NCBI RefSeq assembly: GCF_900105555.1
Contig: NZ_FNTZ01000001.1
Coordinates: 3,475,501-3,539,500, forward strand
From: Pseudomonas coleopterorum
GTDB taxonomy: Bacteria > Pseudomonadota > Gammaproteobacteria > Pseudomonadales > Pseudomonadaceae
Length of the DNA stretch: 64,000 bases
Direction of reading: 5' to 3'
The translations under genes and the position numbers were made by a program. Below the pieces are notes generated by a model. The model was not told where the DNA came from, searched no databases, and saw only the letters and a program-made list of their open reading frames with translations. Positions 10,776 through 20,790 of the stretch are shown here, piece by piece. The first letter of the stretch is position 1, and the number at the start of each line of letters is the position of its first letter.

Positions 10776-11587
10776 ATCACGCCCCAGCCAGCGGCCCACA
10801 GCAGTACGGCGAACACCGGTACCGCTGCGGTCAAGCTGTCGATGCGATCGAGCACGCCGCCATGGCCGGGCAGCAGGTTGCTGCTGTCCTTGATGCCGGA
10901 ACGACGCTTGAACATGCTTTCGGTGAGGTCACCCACGACCGAAATGGCCACCACGATCGCGGCACCGAGCAGGCCCGCGAGCATCTGGCCCACGCCCCAG
11001 TCACGCACCAGGCCAATGGCCAAGGTGATCAACAGGCTGGTCACCAGGCCACCGTAGAAACCTTCCCAGCTTTTGCCAGGACTGACCTGAGGTGCCAGCT
11101 TGCGCTTGCCCAGAGCCTTGCCGGTGAAGTAGGCGCCGATGTCGGCACCCCAGACCAGCACCATGACAGTCATGATCAGCCAGTTGCCCAGTGGCCAACC
11201 CTTGAGCAATACCAGGCCTTGCCAGGCAGGCAGCAGAATCAGCAGACCGATGAGCAGTTTGCAGGCAAGGCTGGCCCAATGCTCGCTGGTGCGCGGATAC
11301 GTCAGCACCAGAAAAGTGGCCAGACACCACCACAGCAACGCAGCGCCGAGCACGAACGGCGCCAGACCGGGCGTCAGGTAAAGGAAGAACAACAGGCCGG
11401 CGACCACCGCCGCGAAGGCGATGCGCGCGGACTGCTTTTCGAAGCCGGCCAGGCGCGCCCACTCCCAGGCACCCAGGGTAACCACTACGCCGATGAACAG
11501 GGCGAAGCCTGCTCCTTCGAGCAGGAAAAAACCGCACAGGGCAATCGGCAGCAGGATCAGCGCAGTGATGATGCGTTGTTTAAGCAT
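10772..11587 (-). CDS. cdsA: Phosphatidate cytidylyltransferase (CDP-diglyceride synthase)
   Basis: Inner-membrane enzyme making CDP-diacylglycerol, the precursor of all phospholipids. The 271-residue protein has many hydrophobic helices and the CDS signature near the C-terminus, including the segment [20 protein letters not shown] and the following [11 protein letters not shown]. It overlaps the uppS stop by one base (TAATG) and the dxr GTG start by four bases, so the three genes are probably translated in a coupled way. Confidence 0.96.
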   Translation of the reverse strand: MLKQRIITALILLPIALCGFFLLEGAGFALFIGVVVTLGAWEWARLAGFEKQSARIAFAAVVAGLLFFLYLTPGLAPFVLGAALLWWCLATFLVLTYPRTSEHWASLACKLLIGLLILLPAWQGLVLLKGWPLGNWLIMTVMVLVWGADIGAYFTGKALGKRKLAPQVSPGKSWEGFYGGLVTSLLITLAIGLVRDWGVGQMLAGLLGAAIVVAISVVGDLTESMFKRRSGIKDSSNLLPGHGGVLDRIDSLTAAVPVFAVLLWAAGWGVM

Positions 11588-12342
11588 TAAGCACGGGCTC
11601 CGGCTTCGACCTGCTCGCTCGTTTTACCGAACCGGCGCTGGCGCGAAGCGAAATCGGCCAGCGCCGTGCGCATGGCTTCGTGTTTGAAATCCGGCCAGAA
11701 CAGGTCGGAAAAATACAGCTCGGCATACGCCAGCTGCCATAGCAGGAAGTTGCTGATGCGATGCTCGCCGCCGGTGCGGATGCACAGGTCCGGCAAAGGC
11801 AGGTCGCCTGTGGCCAGGCAGGTCTGCAGCAGATCGGGGGTGATGTCTTCCGGTTTCAGGTGACCGGCCTGGACTTCCCGCGCGAGACGCTGGGCCGCCT
11901 GAGCGATGTCCCACTGACCGCCGTAGTTGGCGGCGATCTGCAGGACAAAGCGGTCGTTGCCGGCAGTGGCCGCTTCGGCTTCACGCATGGCCGCCTGCAG
12001 TTCGGGGTGGAACCGCGAGCGGTCACCGATGATCCGCAGGCTGATGCGGTTGTCGTTCAGCCGACGCGCTTCGCGACGCAACGCGCTGAAGAACAACTCC
12101 ATCAACGCCCCGACCTCGTCGGCCGGGCGCTGCCAGTTCTCGCTGGAAAAGGCGAACAAGGTCAGTACCTCGACCTTGGCCTCGGCACACACCTCGATGA
12201 CCGCGCGCACGGCATCCACACCGGCCTTGTGCCCAGCGACACCGGGCAACAAACGTTTCTTGGCCCAGCGATTGTTGCCATCCATGATGATCGCAACATG
12301 CCGCGGTACCGTGGAAGGTACAGCCAACTTGGTCTTTTCCAT
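11587..12342 (-). CDS. uppS: Undecaprenyl diphosphate synthase (di-trans,poly-cis)
   Basis: Cis-prenyltransferase that makes the C55 lipid carrier for peptidoglycan and O-antigen. The 251-residue protein has the signature HVAIIMDGNNRWAKKR with the catalytic Asp at residue 21, the SSENWQRP segment, and the C-terminal RTGGEHRISNFLLWQLAYAEL motif with the conserved Arg residues and the region that precedes FxDxLWP (here FSDLFWPDF). It lies between frr and cdsA, its normal place. Confidence 0.97.
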   Translation of the reverse strand: MEKTKLAVPSTVPRHVAIIMDGNNRWAKKRLLPGVAGHKAGVDAVRAVIEVCAEAKVEVLTLFAFSSENWQRPADEVGALMELFFSALRREARRLNDNRISLRIIGDRSRFHPELQAAMREAEAATAGNDRFVLQIAANYGGQWDIAQAAQRLAREVQAGHLKPEDITPDLLQTCLATGDLPLPDLCIRTGGEHRISNFLLWQLAYAELYFSDLFWPDFKHEAMRTALADFASRQRRFGKTSEQVEAGARA

Positions 12343-12358
12343 GAGACGGACTAATTCC

Positions 12359-12916
12359 TTAAACGGCCATCAGGTCCGCTTCTTTCTGCTTCACGGCCGT
12401 TTCGATGTCCGCGACGAACTTGTCGGTCAGCTTCTGGATATCATCGGCGGCACGACGTTCTTCGTCTTCGCTGATTTCCTTTTCCTTGACCAGATCCTTG
12501 TACTGGCTCAAGGCATCACGACGGATGTTGCGCACGGCCACACGGGCGTCTTCGGCAGCGTCGCGGGCCTGCTTGGTGAAGCCCTTGCGGGTCTCTTCGG
12601 TCAGCGCCGGCATCGAGATCAGCAGCAGCTCGCCCAGGTTGGTCGGGTTGAGGTTGAGGCCGGCAGCACCGATGGCCTTGTCGACCGCAGCGAGCATGTT
12701 GCGCTCGAACGCGACGACCTGCAGGGTGCGCGAGTCCTTCACGGTGATGCTGGCGACCTGGTTGATCGGGGTATCGGCACCGTAGTAGGGAACCTGGACG
12801 CCTTCCAGGATGCTTGGGTGCGCTTTACCGGTACGGATACGACCGAACGCGTGCTGCAGCGACTCCAGGGATTTCTGCATGCGCGCCTGCGCATCCTTCT
12901 TGATTTCGTTGATCAT
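12359..12916 (-). CDS. frr: Ribosome recycling factor
   Basis: Works with EF-G to split the post-termination ribosome. The 185-residue protein matches the family length exactly, beginning [20 protein letters not shown] and containing the [13 protein letters not shown] segment and the long three-helix bundle. The ATG overlaps the pyrH stop as ATGA. Nothing unusual. Confidence 0.98.
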   Translation of the reverse strand: MINEIKKDAQARMQKSLESLQHAFGRIRTGKAHPSILEGVQVPYYGADTPINQVASITVKDSRTLQVVAFERNMLAAVDKAIGAAGLNLNPTNLGELLLISMPALTEETRKGFTKQARDAAEDARVAVRNIRRDALSQYKDLVKEKEISEDEERRAADDIQKLTDKFVADIETAVKQKEADLMAV

Positions 12917-13656
12917 ACTTCGCCTTCCTCGATCAGAGTTCCTTCGGCGCCGCCCACTACGATGTTCAGCAGAGCGCCAGGCTTGTTCATGTTGAATACC
13001 CGCAACGGCATCTTGTGGTCACGGCACAGGCAGATGGCGGTCAGGTCCATCACACCCAGTTTGCGATCCAGTACTTCATCGTACGTCAGGCGGTCGAATT
13101 TCTCAGCATGCGGATCCTTGAACGGATCGGCCGTGTAGACACCGTCCACCTTGGTCGCCTTGAGGACCACGTCGGCATCGATCTCGATGGCGCGCAGGCA
13201 CGCTGCGGAGTCGGTGGTGAAGAACGGGTTGCCGGTACCGGCGGCGAAAATTACCACATCGCCGGAATTGAGGTGACGAATACCCTTGCGACGATCGTAA
13301 TGGTCGGTCACGCCGACCATCGAGATGGCCGACATGACGATGGCGGCAATGTTGGAGCGCTCCAGCGCGTCGCGCATCGCCAGGGCGTTCATGACCGTGG
13401 CCAGCATGCCCATGTGGTCGCCGGTGACACGGTCCATGCCGGCCGCGCTGAGGGCGGCACCGCGGAACAGGTTACCGCCGCCGATGACCAGACCTACCTG
13501 CACGCCGATGCCAACCAGCTGCCCCACTTCGAGGGCCATGCGGTCCAGCACTTTCGGGTCGATCCCGAAGTCTTCGGAGCCCATCAGGGCCTCGCCGCTA
13601 AGTTTGAGCAAAATGCGTTTATAGCGAGGTTGACGACCACTCACCTGCTGAGCCAT
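12913..13656 (-). CDS. pyrH: UMP kinase
   Basis: Phosphorylates UMP to UDP at the start of pyrimidine nucleotide and UDP-sugar supply. The 247 residues have the amino-acid-kinase fold: [15 protein letters not shown] at the N-terminus, the GGGNLFRG loop, [13 protein letters not shown], and [18 protein letters not shown] clear GGAGAG ribosome site lies upstream. About 190 nt, including the tsf terminator, separate it from tsf, so a separate promoter for the pyrH-frr-uppS-cdsA run probably lies there; I could not identify its hexamers with confidence. Confidence 0.97.
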   Translation of the reverse strand: MAQQVSGRQPRYKRILLKLSGEALMGSEDFGIDPKVLDRMALEVGQLVGIGVQVGLVIGGGNLFRGAALSAAGMDRVTGDHMGMLATVMNALAMRDALERSNIAAIVMSAISMVGVTDHYDRRKGIRHLNSGDVVIFAAGTGNPFFTTDSAACLRAIEIDADVVLKATKVDGVYTADPFKDPHAEKFDRLTYDEVLDRKLGVMDLTAICLCRDHKMPLRVFNMNKPGALLNIVVGGAEGTLIEEGEV

Positions 13657-13792
13657 TGCGTGTCTCTCCTGCGGCGTTTAATAAATTCTGGACGGGCCGG
13701 TTTACGGCGCGCCTAACTCTAGCTTGCGGCACTGCGACAGTACCACCGGACCTGCGCCTTGTAAGCGGGTAAATCCGGGTACCAACTTTGAA

Positions 13793-13826
13793 AAAGAGGC
13801 TGCGCGCGTGAGCGGGCAGCCTCTTT
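13793..13826 (-). terminator. Rho-independent terminator after tsf
   Basis: An 11-bp perfect stem (AAAGAGGCTGC / GCAGCCTCTTT) with a 12-nt loop. Read on the minus strand it ends in a run of five T, a classical intrinsic terminator 22 nt after the tsf stop. Confidence 0.85.
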
Positions 13827-13848
13827 GGGGCAACAGGACGAATCCGTC

Positions 13849-14721
13849 TTATTGCTTGCTGGCAGCGGCCACTTGTGCGGCAACTTCGTCAGCGAAGTTG
13901 TCGACAGGCTTCTCGATGCCTTCGCCTACCTTGAAGTAGGTGAAAGAAACGATTTCAGCACCGGCTTTCTTGGCCAGGTCGCCGACCTTGACTTCAGGGT
14001 TCTTGACGAACGCCTGCTCGACCAGGCTGGCTTCGGCGAGGAACTTGCTGATACGACCAGCAACCATCTTCTCGACGATTTCAGCTGGCTTGCCCTTGAT
14101 CTTGTCTTCGTTCAGGCTCATGAAGACGCCCTTCTCACGCTCGATCGCTTCGGCCGAAACCTGCGATGGCAGCAGGAATTCCGGGTTGCTGGCAGCCACG
14201 TGCATGGCGATGTCGCGAGCCAGTTCGGCGTTGCCGCCGTTCAGGGCGACGATGACGCCGATCTTGTTGCCGTGCAGGTAGGCATCGACCACGTCGTCTT
14301 CCACACGCACCAGGCGGCGGATGTTGACGTTTTCGCCAACCTTGGCAACCAGGGCTTCACGAGCCGGCTCTTGAGCGGCGATCAGTGGAGCGGCGTCGGT
14401 CAGCTTGTCGGCGAAAGCCTTTTCAACGCTGGCGGCGACGAAGTTCTTGAAGTCGTCCTGCAGAGCCAGGAAGTCGGTCTGCGAGTTGACTTCCAGGATG
14501 ACTGCGGACTTGTTGTCGGCAGCAACCTTGACGGCGATGGCGCCTTCGGCAGCAATGTTGCCGGCTTTCTTGGCGGCCTTGATGGCACCGGAAGCACGCA
14601 TGTCGTCGATGGCTTTTTCGATGTCGCCGCCGGCCTTGGTCAAGGCCTTTTTGCAATCCATCATGCCTTCGCCGGTACGCTCGCGCAGTTCTTTGACCAA
14701 CGCTGCAGTAATCTCTGCCAT
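13849..14721 (-). CDS. tsf: Translation elongation factor Ts
   Basis: Guanine-nucleotide exchange factor for EF-Tu. The 290-residue protein opens with MAEITAALVKELRERTGEGMMDCKKAL, the UBA-like N-terminal domain with the EF-Ts signature, followed by the core with the TDF-containing motif (NSQTDFLA) that contacts EF-Tu. It follows rpsB with a strong hairpin between them, and a terminator follows it. Confidence 0.98.
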   Translation of the reverse strand: MAEITAALVKELRERTGEGMMDCKKALTKAGGDIEKAIDDMRASGAIKAAKKAGNIAAEGAIAVKVAADNKSAVILEVNSQTDFLALQDDFKNFVAASVEKAFADKLTDAAPLIAAQEPAREALVAKVGENVNIRRLVRVEDDVVDAYLHGNKIGVIVALNGGNAELARDIAMHVAASNPEFLLPSQVSAEAIEREKGVFMSLNEDKIKGKPAEIVEKMVAGRISKFLAEASLVEQAFVKNPEVKVGDLAKKAGAEIVSFTYFKVGEGIEKPVDNFADEVAAQVAAASKQ

Positions 14722-14845
14722 TTCAAATTCCTCTTGGATAGGTGTCTAACCATTCCACCCGTTAACGGGCGCTCAATTCTTGACCTTGCCAGCGGCTCTT
14801 TACAGTTCGAGCGATGACGATGCCGGCAATGGTTCTCGAGGTGGC

Positions 14846-14870
14846 AAAAAGGGGGCCTAGCCCCCTTTTT
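14846..14870 (-). terminator. Strong symmetric hairpin between rpsB and tsf
   Basis: AAAAAGGGGGC / GCCCCCTTTTT with a 3-nt loop: 11 paired bases, ending in T5 on either strand. It should act as an intrinsic terminator or attenuator that lowers tsf relative to rpsB, in line with the partial termination known in rpsB-tsf operons. Confidence 0.85.
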
Positions 14871-14900
14871 GCGTACCGAGTAAACGCTGGGCGTCTAGAC

Positions 14901-15641
14901 TCAGCCTTCTACCGCTGCGGCAGGTGCGTCCTGAACGTATTCTTCAGTACCGCCAGCCACATGGTTGCGACCACGGATGACCGCGTCGGCCATCGAACCC
15001 ATGTACAGCTGGATGGCGCGGATGGCGTCATCGTTGCCTGGGATGATGTAGTCAACGCCTTCAGGGCTGCTGTTGGTGTCGACGACGCCGATGACCGGGA
15101 TACCCAGCTTGTTAGCTTCGGTGATCGCGATGCGCTCGTGGTCGACGTCGATGACGAACAGTGCGTCAGGCAGGCCGCCCATATCCTTGATACCACCCAG
15201 GCTGCGATCCAGTTTTTCCAGATCACGGGTACGCATCAAAGCTTCTTTCTTGGTCAGCTTGGTGAAGGTGCCATCTTCGGCCTGGGTTTCCAGGTCGCGC
15301 AGACGCTTGATCGAAGCACGGATGGTCTTGAAGTTGGTCAGCATGCCGCCCAACCAGCGATGGTCGACGTACGGCGAGCCGCAACGTGCTGCTTCCTCGG
15401 CCACGATCTTGCCGGCGGAACGCTTGGTACCGACGAACAGGATCTTGTTCTTGCCCTGGGCCAGGCGCTCTACGAAGGTCAGCGCTTCGTTGAACATCGG
15501 CAGGGTTTTTTCGAGGTTGATGATGTGGATCTTGTTACGCGCGCCGAAAATGTACTTACCCATTTTCGGATTCCAGTAACGGGTTTGGTGACCGAAGTGC
15601 ACACCGGCCTTCAGCATATCGCGCATGTTGACTTGGGACAT
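14901..15641 (-). CDS. rpsB: 30S ribosomal protein S2
   Basis: Small-subunit protein added late in 30S assembly; it also anchors S1. The product is 246 residues from the ATG at 15641 ([19 protein letters not shown]), the standard Pseudomonas length; in-frame sequence further upstream belongs to the untranslated leader. Motifs such as [20 protein letters not shown] and [21 protein letters not shown] are all present. It is first in the rpsB-tsf pair and divergent from map. Confidence 0.98.
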   Translation of the reverse strand: MSQVNMRDMLKAGVHFGHQTRYWNPKMGKYIFGARNKIHIINLEKTLPMFNEALTFVERLAQGKNKILFVGTKRSAGKIVAEEAARCGSPYVDHRWLGGMLTNFKTIRASIKRLRDLETQAEDGTFTKLTKKEALMRTRDLEKLDRSLGGIKDMGGLPDALFVIDVDHERIAITEANKLGIPVIGVVDTNSSPEGVDYIIPGNDDAIRAIQLYMGSMADAVIRGRNHVAGGTEEYVQDAPAAAVEG

Positions 15642-15780
15642 GATAGTTCCTTGATAAGTCGGGTTAAGCCTCCACGTATCCCAATGACCAACCCGTGGCA
15701 GAACCACCGGCACCCAGGTCATCGTGTCGACACGTGTGTGGGTTTGGTTGCTCCCGGGGCATCCCCGGAAAGCGGCGCAT
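15642..15780 (-). promoter_or_regulatory. rpsB leader region (candidate S2 autoregulatory 5' UTR)
   Basis: About 135 nt of transcribed but untranslated leader are predicted between the promoter and the rpsB ATG. Near its 5' end is a stable hairpin with CCGGGG and CCCCGG arms around ATG. Ribosomal protein S2 is known to repress its own operon through the rpsB leader in gammaproteobacteria. Assigning that role here is inference from position and structure. Confidence 0.5.
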
Positions 15781-15809
15781 TTTATACCATAGCCGCCTCG
15801 ATATAGAAA
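15781..15809 (-). promoter_or_regulatory. rpsB promoter, extended -10
   Basis: On the minus strand TATAAA (15786-15781) is preceded by TGG, giving an extended -10 (TGnTATAAA), with a weak -35 TTTCTA 17 bp upstream. The hexamers fit a sigma-70 promoter for a highly expressed ribosomal gene. Confidence 0.6.
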
Positions 15810-15928
15810 CCTGAAATAGCGTCGATGCACAACGGCTTTTGCGCCGCTGCCGGATTCGCGCGACAATGGCGCCCATCACCTCTTATATAGAGGCGTCGTC
15901 AGCGCCGCGCGGCAGTCCGCGGTGGCTC

Positions 15929-15937
15929 TGGTAGAAT
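15929..15937 (+). promoter_or_regulatory. map promoter, extended -10
   Basis: TGGTAGAAT forms an extended -10 about 50 nt before the map ATG. No convincing -35 is seen, as is usual with extended -10 promoters. The rest of the 346-nt rpsB-map gap holds the rpsB leader and promoter and no gene. Confidence 0.5.
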
Positions 15938-15987
15938 CGCCTCGATTTCCAGCCTGCGAATGCGCACAAGCGCTCAGAGAGCCCCGA

Positions 15988-16770
15988 ATGACCGTGACCA
16001 TCAAGACCCCCGAAGACATCGAGAAGATGCGAATTGCCGGCCGCCTGGCGGCCGAGGTGCTGGAGATGATCGCGCCTCACGTCAAGCCCGGTGTCACCAC
16101 CGAAGAGCTCGACCGCCTGTGCCACGACTACATAGTCAACGAGCAGCAGGCCATCCCTGCCCCGCTCAACTATAAAGGCTACCCCAAGTCGATCTGCACC
16201 TCGATCAACCATGTGGTCTGCCACGGCATCCCCAACGACAAGCCGCTCAAGAACGGCGACGTCCTGAACATCGATGTCACCGTGATCAAGGACGGCTACC
16301 ACGGCGACACCAGCCGCATGTTCCACGTTGGCACCGTGCCGGTGTGGGCCGAGCGTCTGTCGCAAGTGACCCAGGAATGCCTGTACAAGGCCATCGAACT
16401 GGTCAAGCCAGGTTGCCGCCTGGGCGACATTGGTGAAGTCATCCAGAAGCACGCCGAGAAGAACGGTTTTTCCGTGGTCCGCGAATTCTGCGGCCACGGC
16501 ATCGGCAAGGTGTTCCACGAAGAACCCCAGGTGCTGCACTACGGGCGTGCCGGGACCGGCATGGAGCTCAAAGAAGGCATGACTTTCACCATCGAGCCGA
16601 TGATCAACCAGGGCAAGGCCGACACCAAGGTGCTGGGCGATGGCTGGACGGCGATCACCAAGGACCGCAAGCTGTCGGCACAGTGGGAGCACACCCTGGT
16701 GGTGACGGCTACCGGCTACGAGATCTTCACCTTGCGCAGTGACGACACCATCGCCCGCGTTTCGGCGTGA
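15988..16770 (+). CDS. map: Methionine aminopeptidase, type I
   Basis: Removes the N-terminal Met from nascent proteins. The product is 260 residues from the ATG at 15988 (MTVTIKTPEDIEKMRIAGRLAAEV); the in-frame sequence further upstream includes the promoter and was rejected. The dinuclear metal ligands are visible in NIDVTVIKDGYHGDTSRM, CGHGIGKVFHEEP, FTIEPMI and the final WEHTLVVT. Located divergent from rpsB and just before glnD, as in other pseudomonads. Confidence 0.97.
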   Translation: MTVTIKTPEDIEKMRIAGRLAAEVLEMIAPHVKPGVTTEELDRLCHDYIVNEQQAIPAPLNYKGYPKSICTSINHVVCHGIPNDKPLKNGDVLNIDVTVIKDGYHGDTSRMFHVGTVPVWAERLSQVTQECLYKAIELVKPGCRLGDIGEVIQKHAEKNGFSVVREFCGHGIGKVFHEEPQVLHYGRAGTGMELKEGMTFTIEPMINQGKADTKVLGDGWTAITKDRKLSAQWEHTLVVTATGYEIFTLRSDDTIARVSA

Positions 16771-16823
16771 TGCCGCGCAGGCGGGCGAACCGTTCAGGCC
16801 ACTAATCTCTTCAGGAATACGAC

Positions 16824-19526
16824 ATGCCGCAGGTGGATCCGGAGTTGTTCGATCGCGGCCAGTTCCAGGCCGAACTGGCATTGAAGGCAAGCCCCATCGC
16901 GGCTTTCAAGAAGGCGATTCGCCAGGCTCACGACGTGCTCGACGAGCGCTTTCGCAACGGCCGCGACATTCGTCGGCTGATCGAAGACCGTGCCTGGTTC
17001 GTCGACAACATCCTGGAACGGGCGTGGAACCAGTTCGACTGGAGCGAGGATGCCGACATCGCCCTGGTCGCCGTGGGCGGCTACGGTCGCGGCGAACTGC
17101 ACCCCTACTCCGACATCGACCTGATGATCCTGCTCGAAAGCCCCGACTACGAGGTTTTTCGCGATTCGATCGAGCGTTTTCTCACCCTGCTGTGGGACAT
17201 TGGCCTGGAAGTGGGCCAGAGCGTGCGCTCCATCGATGAGTGCGCCGAGCAGGCGCGTGCCGACATCACGGTCATCACCAACCTGATGGAAAGCCGCACC
17301 ATCGCCGGGCCCGAGCGGCTGCGCAAGCGCATGCTCGAGGTCACCAGCACCGAGCGCATGTGGCCCAGCCGCGAGTTCTTCCTGGCCAAGCGCGCCGAAC
17401 AGTCCGCCCGTCATCACAAGTACAACGACACCGAGTACAACCTGGAGCCCAACGTCAAGGGCTCCCCCGGCGGCCTGCGCGATATCCAGACCCTGCTGTG
17501 GGTGGCGCGCCGCCAGTTCGGCACGCTGAACCTGCATGCGCTGGCCGGTGAAGGCTTCCTGGTGGAAAGCGAAAACAACCTGCTGGCCTCTTCCCAGGAG
17601 TTCCTGTGGAAGGTGCGCTATGCCCTGCACATGCTCGCCGGGCGTGCCGAAGACCGCCTGCTGTTCGATCACCAGCGTTCCATCGCCGGCCTCCTGGGTT
17701 ACAAGGACAGCGACGCGAAGCTGGCGATCGAGCGGTTCATGCAGAAGTACTACCGCGTGGTGATGAGCATCGCCGAGCTCAGCGACCTGATCATCCAGCA
17801 TTTCGAGGAAGTGATTCTCGGCGACCCCGATGCCGGTTCCACGGTACCGATCAACTCGCGCTTCCAGCTGCATGATGGCTATATCGAGGCGACTCACACC
17901 CAGGTGTTCAAGCGCACTCCGTTCGCGATGCTGGAAATCTTCGTGCTGATGGCGCAGAACCCGGAGATCAAGGGCGTACGCGCGGACACCATCCGCCTGC
18001 TGCGTGAGCACCGCCACCTGATCGACGATACGTTCCGCAACGATATCCGCAACACCAGCCTGTTCATCGAGCTGTTCAAGTGCGAAGTGGGCATTCACCG
18101 CAATCTGCGTCGCATGAACCGCTACGGCATCCTCGGCCGCTACCTGCCCGAGTTCGGCCATATCGTCGGGCAGATGCAACACGACCTGTTCCACATCTAT
18201 ACGGTGGATGCGCACACGCTCAACCTGATCAAGCACCTGCGCAAGCTGCAGTACACCCAGGTCTCGGAGAAGTTTCCATTGGCCAGCAAGGTCATGGGCC
18301 GCCTGCCCAAGCCAGAGCTGATCTACCTGGCCGGGCTGTACCACGACATCGGCAAGGGGCGTAACGGCGACCACTCCGAGCTGGGTGCGGTGGATGCCGA
18401 GCACTTCTGCCAGCGTCACCAGTTGCCGGCCTGGGACAGTCGCCTCATCGTCTGGCTGGTGCAGAACCACCTGGTGATGTCGACCACCGCGCAGCGCAAG
18501 GACCTCTCCGACCCGCAGGTCATCCACGATTTCGCCCAGCAGGTCGGTGACGAAGTGCACCTGGATTACCTCTACGTGCTGACGGTGGCCGACATCAACG
18601 CGACCAACCCCAGCCTGTGGAATTCCTGGCGGGCCAGCCTGTTGCGCCAGCTTTATACCGAGACCAAGCGCGCGCTGCGTCGGGGTCTGGAAAACCCGCT
18701 GGACCGGGAGGAGCAGATTCGTCGCACGCAGAGCGCCGCCCTGGAGATACTGGTACGCGGCGGCACCGATCAGGACGACATCGAGCAGCTCTGGTCGCAG
18801 TTGGGCGACGACTATTTCCTGCGCCATAACGCCGGCGACGTGGCTTGGCATACGGACGCCATCCTCCAGCAGCCTGCCAATGGCGACCCGTTGGTGCTGA
18901 TCAAGGAAACCACCCAGCGCGAATTCGAGGGCGGCACGCAGATCTTCATCTATGCGCCCGACCAGCACGACTTCTTCGCGGTGACGGTCGCGGCCATGGA
19001 CCAGCTCAACCTGAACATCCACGACGCACGCATCATCACTTCCAGCAGCCAGTTCACCCTCGACACCTACATCGTGCTGGACAACGACGGCGGCTCGATC
19101 GGCAACGACCCGCGCCGCGTCGCGCAGATTCGCCAGGGCCTGAGCGATGCACTGCGCAATCCCGATGACTACCCCAACATCATCCATCGCCGCGTGCCGC
19201 GCCAGCTAAAGCATTTCGCCTTCCCGCCGCAGGTGACCATCCAGAACGATGCCCAGCGCCCGGTCACCATCCTGGAGTTGAGCGCGCCTGACAGGCCTGG
19301 CCTGCTGGCCCGCATCGGCAAGATCTTCCTTGAGTTCGATTTGTCGTTGCAGAACGCCAAGGTGTCCACACTGGGCGAACGCGTAGAGGACGTGTTCTTC
19401 ATCACCGATGCGCACAATCTGCCCCTGTCCGACCCGCAGCTGTGCAGTCGGTTGCAGGCCACCATCGTCGACCAACTCAGTGTCAGCCAGGCGCCCGGCG
19501 TCGAGCTGTCCCGTTTGAGCATTTGA
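16824..19526 (+). CDS. glnD: Bifunctional uridylyltransferase/uridylyl-removing enzyme GlnD
   Basis: Nitrogen sensor that uridylylates PII (GlnB/GlnK) when glutamine is low and removes UMP when it is high. The 900 residues contain the nucleotidyltransferase domain with [16 protein letters not shown] (about residues 85-100), a GlnD-specific middle domain, the HD phosphohydrolase domain with [13 protein letters not shown] (HD at residue 507), and two C-terminal ACT domains that bind glutamine. AGGA precedes the ATG. It ends one base before the dapC start, so the two may be cotranscribed. Confidence 0.97.
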   Translation: MPQVDPELFDRGQFQAELALKASPIAAFKKAIRQAHDVLDERFRNGRDIRRLIEDRAWFVDNILERAWNQFDWSEDADIALVAVGGYGRGELHPYSDIDLMILLESPDYEVFRDSIERFLTLLWDIGLEVGQSVRSIDECAEQARADITVITNLMESRTIAGPERLRKRMLEVTSTERMWPSREFFLAKRAEQSARHHKYNDTEYNLEPNVKGSPGGLRDIQTLLWVARRQFGTLNLHALAGEGFLVESENNLLASSQEFLWKVRYALHMLAGRAEDRLLFDHQRSIAGLLGYKDSDAKLAIERFMQKYYRVVMSIAELSDLIIQHFEEVILGDPDAGSTVPINSRFQLHDGYIEATHTQVFKRTPFAMLEIFVLMAQNPEIKGVRADTIRLLREHRHLIDDTFRNDIRNTSLFIELFKCEVGIHRNLRRMNRYGILGRYLPEFGHIVGQMQHDLFHIYTVDAHTLNLIKHLRKLQYTQVSEKFPLASKVMGRLPKPELIYLAGLYHDIGKGRNGDHSELGAVDAEHFCQRHQLPAWDSRLIVWLVQNHLVMSTTAQRKDLSDPQVIHDFAQQVGDEVHLDYLYVLTVADINATNPSLWNSWRASLLRQLYTETKRALRRGLENPLDREEQIRRTQSAALEILVRGGTDQDDIEQLWSQLGDDYFLRHNAGDVAWHTDAILQQPANGDPLVLIKETTQREFEGGTQIFIYAPDQHDFFAVTVAAMDQLNLNIHDARIITSSSQFTLDTYIVLDNDGGSIGNDPRRVAQIRQGLSDALRNPDDYPNIIHRRVPRQLKHFAFPPQVTIQNDAQRPVTILELSAPDRPGLLARIGKIFLEFDLSLQNAKVSTLGERVEDVFFITDAHNLPLSDPQLCSRLQATIVDQLSVSQAPGVELSRLSI

Positions 19527-19527
19527 T

Positions 19528-20724
19528 ATGAACCATGCGTTGAACCAGCTGCAGCCCTACCCTTTCGAGAAGTTGCGTGCCTTGCTCAGTGGCGTCACCG
19601 CCGCTGCGGATAAGCGTGCGATCGCCCTGTCCATCGGCGAACCCAAGCACAGCTCGCCGGCCTTCGTGAAGCAGGCACTGGCCGACAATCTCGACCAGAT
19701 GGCCGTGTACCCGACGACTCAGGGCATCCCGGCCCTGCGCGAAGCCATCGCGCAGTGGTGCGAGCGACGCTTCCAGGTCCCGGCGGGTTGGCTCGATCCG
19801 GCGCGCCACGTACTGCCGGTCAATGGCACCCGTGAGGCGCTGTTCGCCTTCACCCAGACCGTTGCCCAGCGCGACGTCGACGGGCTGGTGGTCAGCCCCA
19901 ATCCGTTCTATCAGATCTACGAGGGCGCAGCCCTGCTGGCGGGCACCAAGCCGCACTACCTGCCCTGCCTGGACCAGAACGGCTTCAACCCGGATTTCGA
20001 CGCGGTCCCGGCCGATGTCTGGCAGCGCTGCCAGATCCTGTTCCTGTGCTCGCCCGGCAACCCGACCGGCGCCCTGGTGCCGATGCCGACCTTGAAAAAA
20101 CTCATCGCCCTGGCCGACGAATACGACTTCGTGATCGCTGCCGACGAGTGCTACAGCGAGCTGTACTTCGACGAAGACGCACCGCCGCCTGGTCTGCTGA
20201 CGGCCTGTGCCGAGCTGGGTCGCAGCGATTTCAAGCGGTGCGTGGTGTTCCACAGCCTGTCCAAGCGCTCCAACCTGCCAGGCCTGCGTTCCGGATTCGT
20301 GGCGGGCGACGCGCAGATCCTCAAGGCGTTCCTGCTGTACCGCACCTACCATGGCTGCGCCATGCCCGTGCAAACCCAGTTGGCCAGCATTGCCGCCTGG
20401 CAGGACGAAGCCCACGTACTGGCCAACCGCGATCTGTACCGGGAAAAATTCGATGCCGTGCTGGACATCCTGACGCCGGTACTGGACGTCAAGCGCCCCG
20501 ATGGCAGCTTCTACCTGTGGGCCAAGGTACCGATGGACGATGCCAAATTCTGCCGCGAGCTGTTCGAGCAGGAGCATGTCACGGTGGTGCCCGGATCCTA
20601 CCTGTCCCGCGAAGTCGACGGGCTCAACCCGGGTGCCGGACGCGTACGCATGGCGCTGGTCGCACCGTTGAGCGAGTGTGTCGAAGCCGCCCAGCGCATT
20701 CGCCACTTTCTCGAGCGCCGATAA
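19528..20724 (+). CDS. dapC: Succinyldiaminopimelate transaminase
   Basis: PLP-dependent class I/II aminotransferase of the succinylase branch of lysine and diaminopimelate synthesis, using glutamate as amino donor. The 398-residue protein has the Schiff-base Lys at residue 246 in HSLSKRSNLPGLR and the SPGNPTGA motif. The neighbourhood supports the DapC call over a generic aminotransferase: glnD is upstream, and dapD, which makes the substrate's precursor, lies on the same strand downstream, separated by the accessory block. Confidence 0.93.
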   Translation: MNHALNQLQPYPFEKLRALLSGVTAAADKRAIALSIGEPKHSSPAFVKQALADNLDQMAVYPTTQGIPALREAIAQWCERRFQVPAGWLDPARHVLPVNGTREALFAFTQTVAQRDVDGLVVSPNPFYQIYEGAALLAGTKPHYLPCLDQNGFNPDFDAVPADVWQRCQILFLCSPGNPTGALVPMPTLKKLIALADEYDFVIAADECYSELYFDEDAPPPGLLTACAELGRSDFKRCVVFHSLSKRSNLPGLRSGFVAGDAQILKAFLLYRTYHGCAMPVQTQLASIAAWQDEAHVLANRDLYREKFDAVLDILTPVLDVKRPDGSFYLWAKVPMDDAKFCRELFEQEHVTVVPGSYLSREVDGLNPGAGRVRMALVAPLSECVEAAQRIRHFLERR

Positions 20725-20790
20725 CACATAGCTACGCTTTTGCCGGGCGTTTGATCGCCATCATCGGTGGCCCTTTTTCAGGAGCCATTG

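Noticed and set aside
16794..19187. Long open frame (797 codons) on the minus strand opposite glnD
   Set aside because: Antisense shadow of a real, high-GC gene. No family motif, and glnD has full motifs.
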